39,160 nucleotides of DNA from Methanoculleus sp. (GTDB lineage Archaea > Halobacteriota > Methanomicrobia > Methanomicrobiales > Methanoculleaceae), in assembly GCA_030156625.1 (NCBI GenBank), contig JASGMC010000008.1, positions 1-39,160 on the forward strand, written 5' to 3'. This document shows positions 15,535 through 23,170 of the stretch, piece after piece. Position 1 is the stretch's first letter; the number at the start of each line of letters is the position of its first letter. Under the pieces are notes generated by a model that worked only from the letters and a program-made list of their open reading frames with translations, was not told the origin of the DNA and searched no databases. The translations under genes and the position numbers were made by a program.

Positions 15535-16892
15535 CACCCCGTCGCCGGCAGCCGGGAGAGCGACTCTTTGATCAGCTCTACCGGGTATTCGTAGTCGACA
15601 AGCTGTCCTGCAAAGTAGGCTTCGTAGGAGGAGAAATCGAAGTTGCCGTGCCCGGAGTTGTTGAAGAGGATCGTCTTTGCCTCGCCGGTCTCACGGCACC
15701 GGAGGGCCTCGTCGACCGCGGCCTTCACCGCGTGAGCGGCCTCTGGTGCGACGACGATGCCTTCCGTCCGGGCAAACGTCACCGCGGCCTCGAAGACCTC
15801 GTTCTGGTGGTAGGCGACCGGCCGGATCACCCCGTCGCTGGCGAGCCGGGAGACGAGCGGCGACATCCCGTGGTAGCGGAGACCCCCCGCGTGGATCGAC
15901 GGCGGGACGAAGTCGTGGCCGAGGGTGAACATCCTCATGATCGGAGTCAGCCCCGCGACGTCCCCGAAGTCGTAGGTGTAAAGCCCCTTCGTCAGGGTGG
16001 GGCAGGCGGCCGGCTCCACCGCGACGATATCGGTGTCAGGATGCTTTCCGGTCATCTTATCGCCGGCGAACGGGAAGGAGAGCCCGGCAAAGTTGGTACC
16101 GCCGCCGACGCACCCGATCACCACGTCGGGGTAGGCCTCCTCCATCGCGAGCTGCTGCTGCGCCTCCTGGCCGATGATCGTCTGGTGGAGGCAGACGTGG
16201 TTGAGGACGGAGCCGAGCGCGTAGTTGGTGTTCTCGTGGGCGGCCGCGTCCTCGACCGCCTCCGATATGGCGATGCCGAGGGAGCCGGGGGTCTCGGGAT
16301 CCCGGTCCAGTATCGCCTGGCCCGACCGGGTCTTATTCGACGGGCTCGGGATGCATTCGGCGCCGTAGACCTGCATCATGCTTTTGCGGTAGGGCTTCTG
16401 GTCGTAGGAGCTCCGGACCATGTAGACGGTGCACTCCATGTCGAAGAGGCTCGTTGCAAACGCGAGCGACGAGCCCCACTGTCCCGCCCCGGTCTCGGTC
16501 GCGAGCCGCTCGATCCCTTCCTCGCGGTTGTAGTAGGCCTGGGGGATGGCAGTGTTGGGCTTATGCGAACCCGGCGGGCTCACGCCCTCCCACTTGTAGT
16601 AGATCTTCGCCGGGGTCTTCAAGGCCGCCTCGAGCCTTCTCGCCCGGTAGAGAGGGCTCGGCCTCCAGAGGGTGAGAATTTCTCGGACTTCTGCGGGGAT
16701 GTCGATGTAGCGTTCCGTGCTCATCTCCTGCAGGATCAGTTCCATCGGGAAGATGTGGCGGAGGTCGCCGGGGACCGCGGGTTTCCCGGTACCCGGGTGA
16801 AGGGGCGGGTCCATGGGCGTCGGGAGGTCTGCCTGGATGTTGTACCATCGTTTCGGCATCTCCTCCTCGTCAAGGAGGATCTTCGTCTGCAT
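15534..16892 (-). CDS. trpB2: tryptophan synthase beta-like TrpB2
   Basis: This 452-residue PLP enzyme belongs to the TrpB2 group, longer than TrpB1 at its N-terminus and not expected to bind TrpA. It has the PLP lysine Lys111 in [21 protein letters not shown], the phosphate-binding [10 protein letters not shown] and the C-terminal NNSGHGNFD. TrpB2 proteins can use indole and serine, and have been proposed to salvage indole or act with other partners. It is the first gene of the trp operon, about 26 bp after a TATA box, so the message probably begins at or next to the ATG. Its stop overlaps an ATG that should start trpE. Confidence 0.95.
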   Translation of the reverse strand: MQTKILLDEEEMPKRWYNIQADLPTPMDPPLHPGTGKPAVPGDLRHIFPMELILQEMSTERYIDIPAEVREILTLWRPSPLYRARRLEAALKTPAKIYYKWEGVSPPGSHKPNTAIPQAYYNREEGIERLATETGAGQWGSSLAFATSLFDMECTVYMVRSSYDQKPYRKSMMQVYGAECIPSPSNKTRSGQAILDRDPETPGSLGIAISEAVEDAAAHENTNYALGSVLNHVCLHQTIIGQEAQQQLAMEEAYPDVVIGCVGGGTNFAGLSFPFAGDKMTGKHPDTDIVAVEPAACPTLTKGLYTYDFGDVAGLTPIMRMFTLGHDFVPPSIHAGGLRYHGMSPLVSRLASDGVIRPVAYHQNEVFEAAVTFARTEGIVVAPEAAHAVKAAVDEALRCRETGEAKTILFNNSGHGNFDFSSYEAYFAGQLVDYEYPVELIKESLSRLPATG

Positions 16893-16910
16893 GCATCACG
16901 GTAGTTTCTG

Positions 16911-16924
16911 AACACATATATACA
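16911..16924 (-). promoter_or_regulatory. TATA box of the trp operon
   Basis: An AT-rich run, ACACATATATACAT on the plus strand, stands out in GC-rich DNA and is centred about 26 bp before the trpB2 ATG. This predicts a leaderless or nearly leaderless transcript. No leader peptide, T-box or obvious attenuator fits in the space, so control would be at initiation. I see no clear TGTACA-type operator. Confidence 0.6.
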
Positions 16925-17031
16925 TTATGCTCCATCGTTGGTCAACGTGGGATATCTTCGCACAGGGCAATCGCGGCATCCCTGCCCCTCCCCGGCCTGG
17001 AGGGGGCCGGGTACGTCTCCGGGAAAAATGG

Positions 17032-17037
17032 TATATG
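17032..17037 (+). promoter_or_regulatory. TATA box upstream of the YdjM-like gene
   Basis: TATATG here follows an A-rich stretch and is centred about 25 bp before the ATG at 17060, predicting a leaderless message. Confidence 0.45.
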
Positions 17038-17059
17038 GTCGCCCCGCCACTGGTTAGCG

Positions 17060-17644
17060 ATGTACCTCATCGCCCATGCCATGGTCGGTGTCCTCATAGG
17101 GCTCGTCATCGCGGCGATCGCCGGCGACCGGCGGGTCATCGCGCTCGCCGCGCTGGGCGCCGTGCTCCCCGACCTGATCGACAAGCCGATCGGGCATATC
17201 ATCCTCAACGGGACGGTCAACTACGGTCGGATCTACTTCCACGGCCTCACCATCCTCACCCTGATCCTCCTCGCCGGCATCCTCCTCTACCGCTACCGCG
17301 GGAAGATCGGTCTCCTTGCACTGGGCGTGGGCATGGCGAGCCACCAGTTCTTCGACGGGATGTGGCGGCACCCCGTCGAATGGTTCTGGCCGTTCCTCGG
17401 CCCTCTCCCGCGGCACGGCTACTCAGAAAACTACTTCTGGGATTCGGCCCTGCGGGAGCTCGCCCAGCCGAGCGAATGGCTTCTCCTCTTCCTGATCGCC
17501 GGACTGTTCGCCTACCTCTACCGGCGGGAACTCACGACCGCCCTCGCCCGGTTAACAGGTACTTCCTCCCGCCGGGTGCTCTTTGCCGCGCTCAGCCTCG
17601 TCGTTCTCGCCGCACTGGCCGTGGGCGGGCGGATTCTGCTGTGA
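17060..17644 (+). CDS. YdjM-like membrane-bound metal-dependent hydrolase
   Basis: This 194-residue membrane protein fits the YdjM (PF04307) family of predicted inner-membrane metal hydrolases. It has the N-terminal HAMVGVLIG, the acidic PDLIDKPIGH (about residues 37-46), HGLTILTL (from residue 62), and MASHQFFDGMW (about 92-102). These His and Asp positions are the conserved metal ligands of the family. About five hydrophobic segments surround them. The family's substrate is not known. It stands alone, with its own TATA box at leaderless spacing; the next gene has a separate promoter. Confidence 0.8.
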   Translation: MYLIAHAMVGVLIGLVIAAIAGDRRVIALAALGAVLPDLIDKPIGHIILNGTVNYGRIYFHGLTILTLILLAGILLYRYRGKIGLLALGVGMASHQFFDGMWRHPVEWFWPFLGPLPRHGYSENYFWDSALRELAQPSEWLLLFLIAGLFAYLYRRELTTALARLTGTSSRRVLFAALSLVVLAALAVGGRILL

Positions 17645-17772
17645 AACCGGCAACCCCATCCGAGTCGGGGGCAGCAATATCCTTCACCGGCCGGTTGACC
17701 GCCCCGCAGGCGTAAGCAGTATCCGTCGCCCCCCCGGATAGGTGCCCTGCGGCCGCAGGAAAACCCCAACCA

Positions 17773-17779
17773 TTATATA
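17773..17779 (+). promoter_or_regulatory. TATA box of the gerW unit
   Basis: TTATATA at this position predicts a transcription start near 17802. That excludes the GTG at 17803 as the start codon and leaves GGTGA (17805-17809) as ribosome binding site for the ATG at 17815. Confidence 0.6.
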
Positions 17780-17814
17780 CAAAGCCGGAGAGTGGATTAC
17801 CTGTGGTGAATGGT

Positions 17815-18273
17815 ATGACTGGCGAATCAATGCTTCAGATAACCGTCGATCAACTTGCACGAACACTCTGCGCGAGCGCGATCCTCGGTGCCCCGATCGA
17901 GGCCGGCGAGCGGGTTATCATACCGGTCGCCGAATTCGGGCTCGGGTTCGGCGGCGGTGAAGGCTCCGGAGAGAAGAAGGAAGGCGGCCCGGCCGGTGGA
18001 TCCGGATCCGGGAGTGCCGGCGGGGGCGGCATATCAGCCGTCGCCCTGATCATCGTCACCAAAGGCGTCCCCGGCCCCGAGGGCATCCAGGTGGTGTCGC
18101 TGAAGAAGAAGAGCGAGATCGCCGAGGTGATCTCGACGATCGGGGAGACGGTAGGGCCCCACGTCGAAAAGGCGCTCGAAAAGGGCTCCGAGATGATGCA
18201 GCAGCGCAAAGGTAAAATGCCCGGAGCACCGAAAGGAACAGAGATCCCGGTCGGCGGTGAAGGAGAGGCATAA
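17815..18273 (+). CDS. GerW/YtfJ family protein
   Basis: This 152-residue protein matches the GerW (YtfJ, PF09579) family, known from spore-formers but also present in methanogens. The layout is diagnostic: an N-terminal helix with VGAPI-like LGAPIEAGERVIIPVAEFGLGFGGGEG, a Gly-rich low-complexity linker (about residues 50-72), then the strand pair AVALIIVTKGVPGPEGIQVVSLKK, and a C-terminal helix of about 30 residues. Its molecular role is unknown. It is followed by a DUF2953 gene, the same order of families as ytfI-ytfJ neighbours in Bacillus, and by a short GerW-like protein, so the three probably act together. Confidence 0.88.
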   Translation: MTGESMLQITVDQLARTLCASAILGAPIEAGERVIIPVAEFGLGFGGGEGSGEKKEGGPAGGSGSGSAGGGGISAVALIIVTKGVPGPEGIQVVSLKKKSEIAEVISTIGETVGPHVEKALEKGSEMMQQRKGKMPGAPKGTEIPVGGEGEA

Positions 18274-18294
18274 GGTTCTCTTCTCATTCATTCC

Positions 18295-18972
18295 ATGGCT
18301 GCGACCCTTCTCTTCTCCATCCTCCTCATCGTCGCCGTCATCCTCTTCGCTCTCCTGCTTGCCCTGTACCTGGTCCCGGTGACCGTCTCGACGGTCGCCG
18401 ACTGCAGCCGGGAGAGAGCCCGGGCGACGGCAACCGTAGCCTGGGGCATCGTGGGGGCGAGAATCCGGATCGCCGACGAGGCGCAGGTGCTCGAAATCCT
18501 CCTCGCCGGCCGGCGGGTCATGACCAGGGATCTGGGGAAGATGGCGGCCGCGGAACCGGAAAAAGAGGAGAAGGAGGAAGAGGAACGAAAACCGGGTCTT
18601 TCGGCGGGGGAGTACCTCGATGCCGCCGGCGACCTCTGGCCCCATCTCCAGAGGATCCTTGCCGCCTTCGTCCGATCCCTCTGCCTCGAGACGCTCCGGG
18701 GGGACTTCACCCTCGGTCTCGAGAGCCCCGCCGACACCGGCGTCGTCTACGGCTACTGCACCGTCGTCCGCTACGCCCTCTGGCCGGCCGAGGCGATCGA
18801 TTTCGTGATGACCCCGGTCTTCGACCGCCAGGTCTTCGAGGGCACGTTCACGCTTAAGATGCAGATCCGCCGCCCGCTCCTGATCCTCATCCAGGTGGTG
18901 AGGGCTCTTTTGCAGAAACAGGTGCGGCAGCGGCTCCGCCAGGTATCGGGAAGAGGTGCTCCGGGTGCCTGA
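18295..18972 (+). CDS. DUF2953 membrane-anchored protein
   Basis: This 225-residue protein has one N-terminal transmembrane helix (residues 4-28), then a beta-rich part (RARATATVAWGIVGARIRIAD), a charged linker EPEKEEKEEEERK, and the DUF2953-type segment CLETLRGDFTLGLESPADTGVVYGYCTVVRYAL, followed by a basic amphipathic tail. It starts 22 bp after the gerW homologue; DUF2953 (YtfI) also neighbours GerW in Bacillus. Its stop overlaps the start of the next small gene. Function is unknown; a membrane partner for GerW is an inference from synteny. Confidence 0.82.
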   Translation: MAATLLFSILLIVAVILFALLLALYLVPVTVSTVADCSRERARATATVAWGIVGARIRIADEAQVLEILLAGRRVMTRDLGKMAAAEPEKEEKEEEERKPGLSAGEYLDAAGDLWPHLQRILAAFVRSLCLETLRGDFTLGLESPADTGVVYGYCTVVRYALWPAEAIDFVMTPVFDRQVFEGTFTLKMQIRRPLLILIQVVRALLQKQVRQRLRQVSGRGAPGA

Positions 18973-19219
18973 AGAGACCGACCTCGTCGTCGGCGGCGCC
19001 CGCAGGGTCGGCGACCGGTGCATCATCCCCATCGTCAGGACGTTCACGATCTGCATGGGTGGAGCCGCCACGGCCAGCCTGACACCGGTTGCGCTCCTCA
19101 TTATCGAAGGGGAGCACGAGTACCTCGTCCTCCTCCCGGGTGCGCCCAAAAAAACCCCCGATATCGTCGGCACGCTTCGCGACGAGATCGAGCGCCAAAA
19201 AGAGAAGTGTGCGGAGTAG
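18956..19219 (+). CDS. short GerW-like protein
   Basis: The core of this 87-residue protein, GGARRVGDRCIIPIVRTFTICMGGAATASLTPVALLII followed by EHEYLVLL, aligns with the core of the GerW homologue two genes upstream (GAPIEAGERVIIPVAEFGLGFGGG and SAVALIIVTKG...IQVVSL), but lacks the long Gly-rich linker and the N-terminal helix. It seems to be a reduced GerW paralogue. The GTG at 18956 overlaps the DUF2953 gene by 17 bp; the GTG at 18965, with GAGGTG six bases before it, is an equally good start. It ends five bases before the stop of the convergent permease gene. Confidence 0.75.
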   Translation: MLRVPEETDLVVGGARRVGDRCIIPIVRTFTICMGGAATASLTPVALLIIEGEHEYLVLLPGAPKKTPDIVGTLRDEIERQKEKCAE

Positions 19220-19224
19220 CCACG

Positions 19225-20370
19225 TCACTCGTGGCGCAACGCCTGGATCGGGTTCAACTGCGCCGCCTTCCAGGCCGGGTAGAGGCCGGAGGCCACGCTC
19301 GTGATGATGCCGAACGCCATCCCGAAGACGATATAAAGGAGGCTCATCGGGTCGAAGAGGTAATCGGGGTTCCCGGCGAAGACCGCCGTCACCAGGTAGC
19401 CGGCGCAGAAACTGAGCACCCCCCCGATGGCGGCACCCGCAAGGCCGAGGAGGAAGGCTTCGTAGATGAACATCCGCATCACCTCGCCTCGCCGGGTGCC
19501 GATGCTCCGGAGAACCCCAATCTCCTTGATCCGCTCGGTGACCGACATCAGCATCACGTTTAAGATCGAGACGCCGGCGACGATGAGCGATATCGCGCCG
19601 ATCCCCGCGAGAAACACCGTGATCGTCCCGGTGGCCGCAAAGACGCTCTCGAGGATCCCCCGGGTGTCCATGATGGTGACGACATCCTCCCGGCGGTTCA
19701 TCCTCTGCTCGATCGACTCCTTGACCGCGTCGATGTCATCGACGTCCCTGACCTTCACGATCGCCTGGTCGTAGTCATCGTCGTCGTAGTGGCTCGAATA
19801 CCAGGTGTAGGGGACGACGATGGCGTAGTCGGGGTTGATGTCGAACCCCATTCCCCGCTCCTCGAGCACACCCACGACACGGAGGGCCTCATCGCCGATC
19901 CTGACCCGGGCACCGAGTTTCAGGCCGTTCTCCCTGCTGTTCGCGGCAAGCTCGCTCCCGATCAGGCACCCGCCGCCCGTATCCCTCGGGTAGGCTCCCG
20001 ACTCCACCTCGAGCAGGGAGGGGATATCCCCGGCAGGGATCGCGTAGATCATCGTGGCGCTCTCCTTATCGCCCACGGCTATCCTGTCGGCGGTGCTCGA
20101 GAACGGTATGACCTGGTTGGAACCGACCGCCCGGGTGATATCGTCCACCTGCCGTTCGGTGAGTTTTCCGCCGCCCACGCCCATCGCCGGGGAGACGATG
20201 ACGGTGTCGCCGACGTCGCTGACCATGTCGCCGAACATGAGGCCGATGCTGTTGCCCATGATCCCGAGAGAGGCGATCGCGATGACCCCGATGACGATCC
20301 CGATGACCGCAAGGACCGATCGGAGCCAGTGGCGGCTGACGTTCCGGCGGGCGAGATCGAAGAAGGTCAT
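19225..20370 (-). CDS. ABC transporter permease, FtsX/MacB family
   Basis: This 381-residue permease starts [36 protein letters not shown], the typical MacB-type amphipathic helix plus first membrane helix. An external MacB-type domain (about residues 45-235) follows, then three helices with SILNVMLMSVTERIKEIGVLRSIGTRRGEVMRMFIYEAFLLG, the coupling segment of FtsX permeases, and the C-terminal SGLYPAWKAAQLNPIQALRHE. It pairs with the ATPase whose stop overlaps its ATG (ATGA). MacB-type transporters act as mechanotransmitters or exporters of lipoproteins or peptides; the substrate here is unknown. Confidence 0.93.
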   Translation of the reverse strand: MTFFDLARRNVSRHWLRSVLAVIGIVIGVIAIASLGIMGNSIGLMFGDMVSDVGDTVIVSPAMGVGGGKLTERQVDDITRAVGSNQVIPFSSTADRIAVGDKESATMIYAIPAGDIPSLLEVESGAYPRDTGGGCLIGSELAANSRENGLKLGARVRIGDEALRVVGVLEERGMGFDINPDYAIVVPYTWYSSHYDDDDYDQAIVKVRDVDDIDAVKESIEQRMNRREDVVTIMDTRGILESVFAATGTITVFLAGIGAISLIVAGVSILNVMLMSVTERIKEIGVLRSIGTRRGEVMRMFIYEAFLLGLAGAAIGGVLSFCAGYLVTAVFAGNPDYLFDPMSLLYIVFGMAFGIITSVASGLYPAWKAAQLNPIQALRHE

Positions 20371-21038
20371 TCGACAACCCTCCCGTCGACGAGGCGGATG
20401 GTGCGGTCGGCGTAGTCGGTCATCCGGGGGTCGTGGGTGACCATGACGACGGTCTTGCCCTCCTCGCGGTTCATCCGGTCCAGGAGGTCCATGATGGCGG
20501 TGCCGGTCTTCGAGTCCAGGTTCCCGGTCGGCTCGTCGCAGAGGAGGAAATCGGGATCGTTGACGAGCGCCCGGGCGATCGCGACCCGCTGCTGCTGGCC
20601 GCCGGAGAGTTCGCCGGGCGTGTGGGTGAAGTGGGATTCAGCGATCCCGACCGCTTCGAGGACCTCCTGTGCCCGTTCCCGGGTGCCGTTCGGCCGGCCT
20701 TTCAGGATCAGGGGATACTCGACGTTCTCGATCACGGAGAGGAGCGGGATCAGGTTGAACTGCTGGAAGACGAACCCGATATGGTCGCGCCTGAGCAGGG
20801 TCAGGTCGTCGTCGTCCATCCCGCCGATCCTCTTTTCGGCGATCGTGACCTCGCCGGAGGTCGGGACATCGAGCGAGCCCATGATGTTTAAGAGCGTCGA
20901 CTTCCCCGACCCCGAGGGGCCCATGACCAGGACGAACTCGCCCGCGTCGATGGCAATATCGACCCCGTCGAGCGCCACGACGTCGCCCGCCGGGAGCGGG
21001 TAGATTTTGCTCACATGCTCGAAACTGATGACCGGCAT
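20367..21038 (-). CDS. ABC transporter ATP-binding protein, MacB/LolD type
   Basis: This ATPase of about 223 residues has Walker [10 protein letters not shown] (40-48), Q-loop VFQQFNL, signature LSGGQQQR (144-151), Walker B LLCDEP (165-170) and the H-loop [30 protein letters not shown] is typical of the MacB/LolD class. I chose the ATG at 21038, five bases after the upstream stop, giving [13 protein letters not shown]; the in-frame GTG at 21059 would add seven residues and overlap the upstream gene. It energises the permease encoded next. Confidence 0.94.
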   Translation of the reverse strand: MPVISFEHVSKIYPLPAGDVVALDGVDIAIDAGEFVLVMGPSGSGKSTLLNIMGSLDVPTSGEVTIAEKRIGGMDDDDLTLLRRDHIGFVFQQFNLIPLLSVIENVEYPLILKGRPNGTRERAQEVLEAVGIAESHFTHTPGELSGGQQQRVAIARALVNDPDFLLCDEPTGNLDSKTGTAIMDLLDRMNREEGKTVVMVTHDPRMTDYADRTIRLVDGRVVE

Positions 21039-21043
21039 CGTCG

Positions 21044-22183
21044 TTACGTCCGCTTCCACGAGTAGTAGATGGCCCCGGCGATCCCGAGCGCGACGAGCAC
21101 CACGACGACGAGCCCGATGACCGGGAACTCGTCCTCCCGCTCGTTGAGCGGGGCCGCCGTCGTGCCGCCGAGCCCGACCATCCGCGTTGCGGTGTAGCGG
21201 TTCCCGTCGTCGTCCCGGTACTCGACGACGAGCGGGACTTCCTCCACGCCCGCGTCGGCCTCAAACGTCACCTCGAACGTCGAGATGTCGTCGGGGTCGA
21301 GGGTCCCGACGACGTAGACCCGGAAGGGATCGACGGGCGTCGCGGGGGCGCCGGGGGTGACGAGCACCGACCGGGCGGACTCGAGGCCCGCGTTCATGAC
21401 GTCGCCCACGACCCGGTAGCCCCCGGGCTCGGGCGTGACCTCGACGTTGGTGATGACGGGGTCCGCCTGCCGCTTGTCCTCGCCGAACGCGACCGGCAGC
21501 ACGAGATCCGTGGTGTGGGTGTTGATCCCGTTGCGCCAGACCACCCGGAACGTGACGTCCGTCTCGGCGGCCGGGGTCAGGTTGAAGACGACAGTGCCGG
21601 AACCGTCCGGTTCCAGGCCGCCGATGAACCCGCCGGTCGGGGTGGCGGTAAACCCGGTCCCCTGCGGGATCACCTGGACACCGGAGGCGGCGTTCGGCCG
21701 CGGGTTGCCCACCCGGACGGTGATCTCGGCCGTCCGGCCGGCGGCGAAGGCGTCCGGCTTCGCGACCACCGACGCGCTGAGCGGCGTGTTCTCGACCTGG
21801 ACCGGGACCGGGTAGCGCAGGCTGCCGGCACCGTCGCGGAAGTCGAGGACGAACACGGGGTAGAACGTTCCCTCGCCCCCGTCCGCCCGGACGGTGAAGG
21901 TGAACGTCTTGCTGTTCCCGGCGCCGACCTCCCCGACCGAGGGGTAGGGTTCGCTCAAGGGCACGACCCCGCTGCCGTAGAGCCGGGCGCTCCGGACCGC
22001 CACGGTCTCGGCACCGGTGTTCTGGATCGCGACCGTCAGCGTCCCGGTATCCCCCTTCATCAGGACCGGCGGGTCGAGCGATGAGGAGACGACAGCGATG
22101 TCCGCCGCCGCGGCGCTCGCCGGGGCGGCGAGGGCCGTCACGGCGCAGAGGAGAGTTATGATTGCAAGGTAGAGTGGTTTCAT
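21044..22183 (-). CDS. exported CARDB/S-layer-type protein with C-terminal membrane anchor
   Basis: This protein of about 379 residues has a signal peptide (MKPLYLAIITLLCAVTALAAPASA), three immunoglobulin-like domains of the COG1361/CARDB kind (seen in VLMKGDTGTLTVAIQNTGAETV, AGRTAEITVRVGNPRPNAASGV and PEPGGYRVVGDVMNAGLESA), and a C-terminal transmembrane helix (FPVIGLVVVVLVALGIAGAIYYSW) with a KRT tail. The ATG at 22183 starts one base after the upstream stop and gives a clean signal peptide. It lies between a Yip1-like gene and an ABC ATPase/permease pair, so it is probably the extracellular domain subunit of that transporter. Confidence 0.88.
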   Translation of the reverse strand: MKPLYLAIITLLCAVTALAAPASAAAADIAVVSSSLDPPVLMKGDTGTLTVAIQNTGAETVAVRSARLYGSGVVPLSEPYPSVGEVGAGNSKTFTFTVRADGGEGTFYPVFVLDFRDGAGSLRYPVPVQVENTPLSASVVAKPDAFAAGRTAEITVRVGNPRPNAASGVQVIPQGTGFTATPTGGFIGGLEPDGSGTVVFNLTPAAETDVTFRVVWRNGINTHTTDLVLPVAFGEDKRQADPVITNVEVTPEPGGYRVVGDVMNAGLESARSVLVTPGAPATPVDPFRVYVVGTLDPDDISTFEVTFEADAGVEEVPLVVEYRDDDGNRYTATRMVGLGGTTAAPLNEREDEFPVIGLVVVVLVALGIAGAIYYSWKRT

Positions 22184-22184
22184 G

Positions 22185-22841
22185 TTACAGCCATCCGGCA
22201 AATGTAATGAACGTATAGAGGATGTAGAGGCCTACAGGTATTCCGACGGTGAGGGCCGCGTCCCGCGTGGAGAGGTTCCGTGCGTACTTCATGCCGAAGA
22301 CCCATATGTTCGCGCTCCAGATCAGGAAGAGGATGCTCGCGAGCCCGGCGATCTGCGCCAGGGGATCGGTCGTCAGAATGTTCACCAGGCTCTCGGAGAA
22401 CTCCGCAATCTGCTCGGGGCTTGTCATGGGCGGGACGTTCAGGCCCGAGAGAAGCTGATAGGAGAAGTAGGTCCCGATGATACCCCCGAATACCTGGGGC
22501 AGAAGCCCGTAGCCCGTGAACTCCACCGTCCGCTTGAGATCGCCTTCGCCCTTGAAGAACATCGAGACGAGGTAGAAGACGAAGCCATAGATGATCCAGG
22601 CCAGGAACCCCCCGATGAAGGCAACAGCGGCGGAGAAGATTGTTATGAGCACCCCGAGCCCCTGCATCTCCGCGGGAAGCATGGCAGTCGTGATATTCGC
22701 CATCAGCACGGCAGGGACCACGCCGATCAGCCCGATGGCGAGCGCGATCAGCGCCGGTATCTTCAGGCTCGGCTCGTCCTGCATGCGCGCTTCAAAAAAG
22801 CGCCCGGGATTCAGCAATACCCGGAGAAATCCAGTATCCAT
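22185..22841 (-). CDS. Yip1-domain membrane protein
   Basis: This 218-residue membrane protein has an N-terminal FLRVLLNPGRFFEARMQDEPSLKIP, the typical Yip1 lead-in (proline-phenylalanine then five helices), followed by hydrophobic segments near residues 28-52, 60-90, 105-125, 150-175 and 190-212. I chose the ATG at 22841 because a TATA box (complement of about 22880-22887) predicts a transcript start near 22858; the longer upstream frame would begin before it. It leads the four-gene operon with the CARDB protein, ABC ATPase and permease. Function is unknown. Confidence 0.85.
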   Translation of the reverse strand: MDTGFLRVLLNPGRFFEARMQDEPSLKIPALIALAIGLIGVVPAVLMANITTAMLPAEMQGLGVLITIFSAAVAFIGGFLAWIIYGFVFYLVSMFFKGEGDLKRTVEFTGYGLLPQVFGGIIGTYFSYQLLSGLNVPPMTSPEQIAEFSESLVNILTTDPLAQIAGLASILFLIWSANIWVFGMKYARNLSTRDAALTVGIPVGLYILYTFITFAGWL

Positions 22842-22878
22842 GGTTAGTACGCCTCGTGTATTCTTGGCCGATGGGAAG

Positions 22879-22887
22879 GGATAAACT
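22879..22887 (-). promoter_or_regulatory. TATA box of the Yip1-ABC operon
   Basis: On the minus strand AAAGTTTATCCC appears here, about 42 bp before the ATG at 22841. A 9-bp inverted repeat begins directly upstream of it (22895-22903 with 22933-22941). Confidence 0.5.
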
Positions 22888-22894
22888 TTTTTCA

Positions 22895-22941
22895 GGATCA
22901 CGGTGGCTAATACCAGGGCATCTATCGGTTTTCCGTGATCC
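22895..22941. repeat. 9-bp inverted repeat upstream of the Yip1-ABC operon
   Basis: GGATCACGG at 22895-22903 is perfectly complementary in reverse to CCGTGATCC at 22933-22941, with 29 bp between. The proximal arm abuts the operon's TATA box, the position of an activator or BRE site. Its role is inferred. Confidence 0.5.
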
Positions 22942-22981
22942 TCCGGAGGAATTTGACCCGAACCGGGGGATAGGGGCGGCC

Positions 22982-23045
22982 CTGCCGGAGCACCGACCGG
23001 GACTCACGGGCGGCCCGTCGCGGAGCCTCCGGTGCCGCACGGCAG
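22982..23045. other. non-coding segment able to form a nested hairpin
   Basis: CTGCCG (22982-22987) pairs with CGGCAG (23040-23045); inside it GCACCG (22990-22995) pairs with CGGTGC (23030-23035); inside that ACGGG (23006-23010) pairs with CCCGT (23014-23018). The 329-bp gap 22842-23170 has no convincing gene. Strand and transcription are unknown and such pairing can arise by chance in GC-rich DNA. Confidence 0.3.
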
Positions 23046-23093
23046 TGACCTGTACCGCGTATCGCGTTTTCATTGCTTCGCCAGTTATGTATA

Positions 23094-23120
23094 TCTAACA
23101 TTGTGTTAGAAAAATATAAC
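23094..23120 (-). terminator. palindrome and T-run downstream of radC, possible terminator
   Basis: TCTAACATTGTGTTAGA (23094-23110) is a perfect palindrome with a 3-base centre. Read on the minus strand, the 50 bp after the radC stop lead into a T-rich stretch (complement of 23111-23117) and then this hairpin. T-runs end transcription in archaea; the palindrome could instead be an operator. Confidence 0.4.
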
Positions 23121-23170
23121 GTTTCCGGTCTGACAGCCCCGCAAACGAGTGTTCATACCGCTCGCCGCGA

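Noticed and set aside
22856-23098. Small plus-strand frame of 80 codons in the gap before radC
   Set aside because: It starts inside the promoter region of the minus-strand Yip1 operon, its composition is Arg/Pro-rich and no family or ribosome site is seen.
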